Assembly: GCA_014584575.1 (NCBI GenBank)
Contig: JACTMP010000003.1
Location: forward strand, 186,001 to 250,000
DNA: 64,000 nt
From: Chloroflexota bacterium
GTDB lineage: Bacteria > Chloroflexota > Anaerolineae > Promineifilales > Promineifilaceae
Direction of reading: 5' to 3'
Shown here: positions 62,582 to 64,000 of the stretch, piece by piece
Layout: each line of letters begins with the position of its first letter
How positions within the stretch are numbered: position 1 is the stretch's first letter
The notes under the pieces: generated by a model
The model's database searches: none
What the model was told of the DNA's origin: nothing
The model's input: only the letters and a program-made list of their open reading frames with translations
Program-made: the position numbers and the translations under genes

Positions 62582-63474
62582 GTCGTCGGCGTCGCCGTTT
62601 GCCTTATAGCAGCCAGGGGAAACGGACGTTGTGGCAGCGGGCATCTACGGCCGGTTGGCTGCTGGTTGGTCTGGCCATCGGCTTAGGTGTGGGGCTGTAT
62701 TATAGCTGGGTGGTAGACCCGGTAGTTTACACCAATGCCGGCCCATCGCGGCTGAGTGAGACGCATAAAGCCGAATACATTTTCCTGGTCAGCCAGAGTT
62801 ATGCTGCCGATGGGGACTGGGCGCGCGCGCAACAGCGGCTGGCGGCATTGGAAGACCCCAATCTGGCCGGGACAGTCAATGCCTTGTTGGAAAGTTATGT
62901 CCGTAATCTGGCTCCCCCAGAGGCATTGCGTCACCTGGCCGCTTTGGCGCAGCAGTTAGGGGCGGAGGGTGGCGCTGTCGCCGTCTTTGCCCCCACCGCC
63001 GCGGCGCTGCCCACGCCCACGTTGGCGGCGCCCTTGTTTTTGCCTACACCGGAACCATTGCCCACGGTAACGGCCGTGCCCCCGCTTACCCCTACCGCCA
63101 CCTTGCCGCCGCCAACCACGGGCGCGATGGTTTACCGGCTGCTAAACCAGGAACGTCTTTGCGAACAGGAGGGTGCATCACCGGGTGGGCCACTTATCGA
63201 AGTCATTGTGCAAGATGCTGCCCTGGTAGATGTGCCGGGTACGGCCGTGTTGGTGCGTTGGGATGGCGGCCAGGACCGTTTTTTCACCGGCTTTAAGCCT
63301 GACGAGGGATTGGGGTATGGTGATTTCACCATGTCGCCTGACGTTTCATATGCCGTTATGCTGGCCGACGGCAGCCCCGAAGTGAGTGGACTGCGGGTGG
63401 AAAAATGCGACGACGGCCGTGATGCTGGTTGGCGGTTGGTCTTCCAGAAATTATCAGACGCCAGGCAGCCTTGA
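62578..63474 (+). CDS. Membrane-anchored hypothetical protein, paralogue B with Pro/Thr linker
   Basis: 298 residues. Basic N-terminus (SRRRRRLPYSSQGKRT), a membrane helix (about 24-45), the same domain as in the previous protein (DPVVYTNAGPSRLSETHKAE, then SYAADGDWARAQQRLAALED), a low-complexity Pro/Thr/Ala linker (about 150-182) and a C-terminal domain (VYRLLNQERLCEQEGASPGG, then DFTMSPDVSYAVMLADGSPE) with two cysteines. It probably faces outside the membrane. Function unknown. The Nudix gene follows after one base. Confidence 0.8.
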   Translation: MSRRRRRLPYSSQGKRTLWQRASTAGWLLVGLAIGLGVGLYYSWVVDPVVYTNAGPSRLSETHKAEYIFLVSQSYAADGDWARAQQRLAALEDPNLAGTVNALLESYVRNLAPPEALRHLAALAQQLGAEGGAVAVFAPTAAALPTPTLAAPLFLPTPEPLPTVTAVPPLTPTATLPPPTTGAMVYRLLNQERLCEQEGASPGGPLIEVIVQDAALVDVPGTAVLVRWDGGQDRFFTGFKPDEGLGYGDFTMSPDVSYAVMLADGSPEVSGLRVEKCDDGRDAGWRLVFQKLSDARQP

Positions 63475-63475
63475 T

Positions 63476-64000
63476 ATGAGCAAAATCAATTCAGCCCCCG
63501 ATCATGTCCGCTTTTGTGTGCGTTGTGGTACGGTCGTGTCCACCAGGCTGGTGGGTGACAAGATGCGAAAGGTGTGCCCCCGGTGCGGGTTTGTCCATTT
63601 CACCGATCCCAAAGTAGGTGTGGGGGTGTTGGTAATAAACGAAAACGGCGAAGTGCTGTTGGTAAGGCGGACTATGCGCCCGGAGATTGGTCGGTGGAGT
63701 TTACCGGCGGGTTATCTGGATCAAGGAGAGGATCCAAAGGTCACGGCCGTGCGTGAGGTGCGCGAAGAAACCGGTTTGTGCGTCACCATTGACGGGTTGT
63801 TGGATGTCTACCACAATCCACCAGAACAAGAAGGCGCCTCCATTTTCATTCTATACCGGGGGCATGTCATCGGTGGGTCGCTGATGGCCGGTGATGACGC
63901 TGACGCCGCTGCCTTTTTTAATCTGGATGCCTTGCCAGATGTGGCCTTTGCCAGCACCCAGGCGGCTATCATTGCTTTGCAAGCTGCCGGCGACCGGCGC
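63476..64000 (+). CDS. Nudix hydrolase with zinc ribbon, 3'-truncated by window edge
   Basis: 175 codons are visible from ATG 63476 and the frame runs off the window. The N-terminus has a zinc ribbon (C14, C17, C34 and C37 in FCVRCG and KVCPRCG). The Nudix box is complete: G79, E85, R93-E94, E97-E98 and G100 (spacing G-x5-E-x7-RE-x2-EE-x-G). The zinc ribbon plus Nudix layout is like that of NADH pyrophosphatase-type or NudC-like enzymes, but the sequence ends before any motif that would decide. It lies one base after the stop of the upstream gene and should be in the same operon. Confidence 0.88.
   Translation, partial: MSKINSAPDHVRFCVRCGTVVSTRLVGDKMRKVCPRCGFVHFTDPKVGVGVLVINENGEVLLVRRTMRPEIGRWSLPAGYLDQGEDPKVTAVREVREETGLCVTIDGLLDVYHNPPEQEGASIFILYRGHVIGGSLMAGDDADAAAFFNLDALPDVAFASTQAAIIALQAAGDRR

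Overview
The window looks like chromosomal DNA of a member of the Chloroflexota, probably an Anaerolineae-like lineage. This is inferred from protein style only: multi-GAF sensor proteins, the mreB-mreC-mreD-PBP2 order, and a Cys-containing SLH-type surface protein. There is no rRNA or other marker to confirm it. GC is moderately high in most of the window and visibly lower at about 28.1-28.8 kb and 36.4-48.9 kb. I found no rRNA, tRNA, CRISPR array or transposase gene.

Layout. 0-7.7 kb: a 5'-truncated multi-GAF protein, a very large PAS/GAF histidine kinase and a single-domain response regulator. 7.7-15.8 kb, mostly minus strand: a THUMP-like-domain methyltransferase overlapping a RecB-like nuclease, an EAD-TIR protein, a VapBC pair overlapping a polytopic membrane protein, and a RecD2 helicase with repeat elements inside its reading frame. 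15.9-20.7 kb: a RamB/ScfR-type regulator divergent from malate synthase and isocitrate lyase (glyoxylate shunt), with a clear promoter and a palindromic operator candidate between them. 20.7-25.6 kb: a second PIN toxin pair, a DUF4239-like membrane protein, a DinB-like protein, an Nfu N-terminal-domain protein, an MFS exporter and an internally duplicated protein. 25.8-36.4 kb, plus strand: a complete pseudaminic acid pathway (PseB, C, F, G, H, I plus the pathway-associated methylase), followed by a flippase, a GT-B-like glycosyltransferase and a Wzz-like chain-length protein. 36.5-48.1 kb, minus strand: a lower-GC polysaccharide block with three GT4 enzymes, a polymerase candidate, a TPR protein, a flippase, UDP-GlcNAc 2-epimerase, a pyruvyl transferase and a secreted SLH-like surface protein. 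49.1-51.8 kb: a polyprenyl glycosylphosphotransferase and an O-antigen-ligase-like protein. 51.9-55.8 kb: a small unknown protein, a LysR regulator, a second response regulator, threonine synthase and an enoyl-CoA hydratase. 55.9-60.9 kb, minus strand: PBP2, MreD, MreC and MreB. 61.2-64 kb: an unknown protein, a DJ-1/PfpI protein, two related membrane-anchored proteins and a 3'-truncated Nudix hydrolase.

From 25.8 to 51.8 kb the genes together describe making pseudaminic acid, building a polyprenyl-linked glycan, flipping, polymerising and ligating it, with a surface protein nearby as a possible acceptor (inference).

The most unusual features are at DNA level. The palindromic octamer ACGGCCGT occurs about 90 times (hand count, against roughly 1-2 expected) and is almost absent from 37.6-49.1 kb. 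Several families of short palindromic and phrase-like repeats sit against gene ends, and one family has entered the recD2 reading frame, where it is translated as loops.
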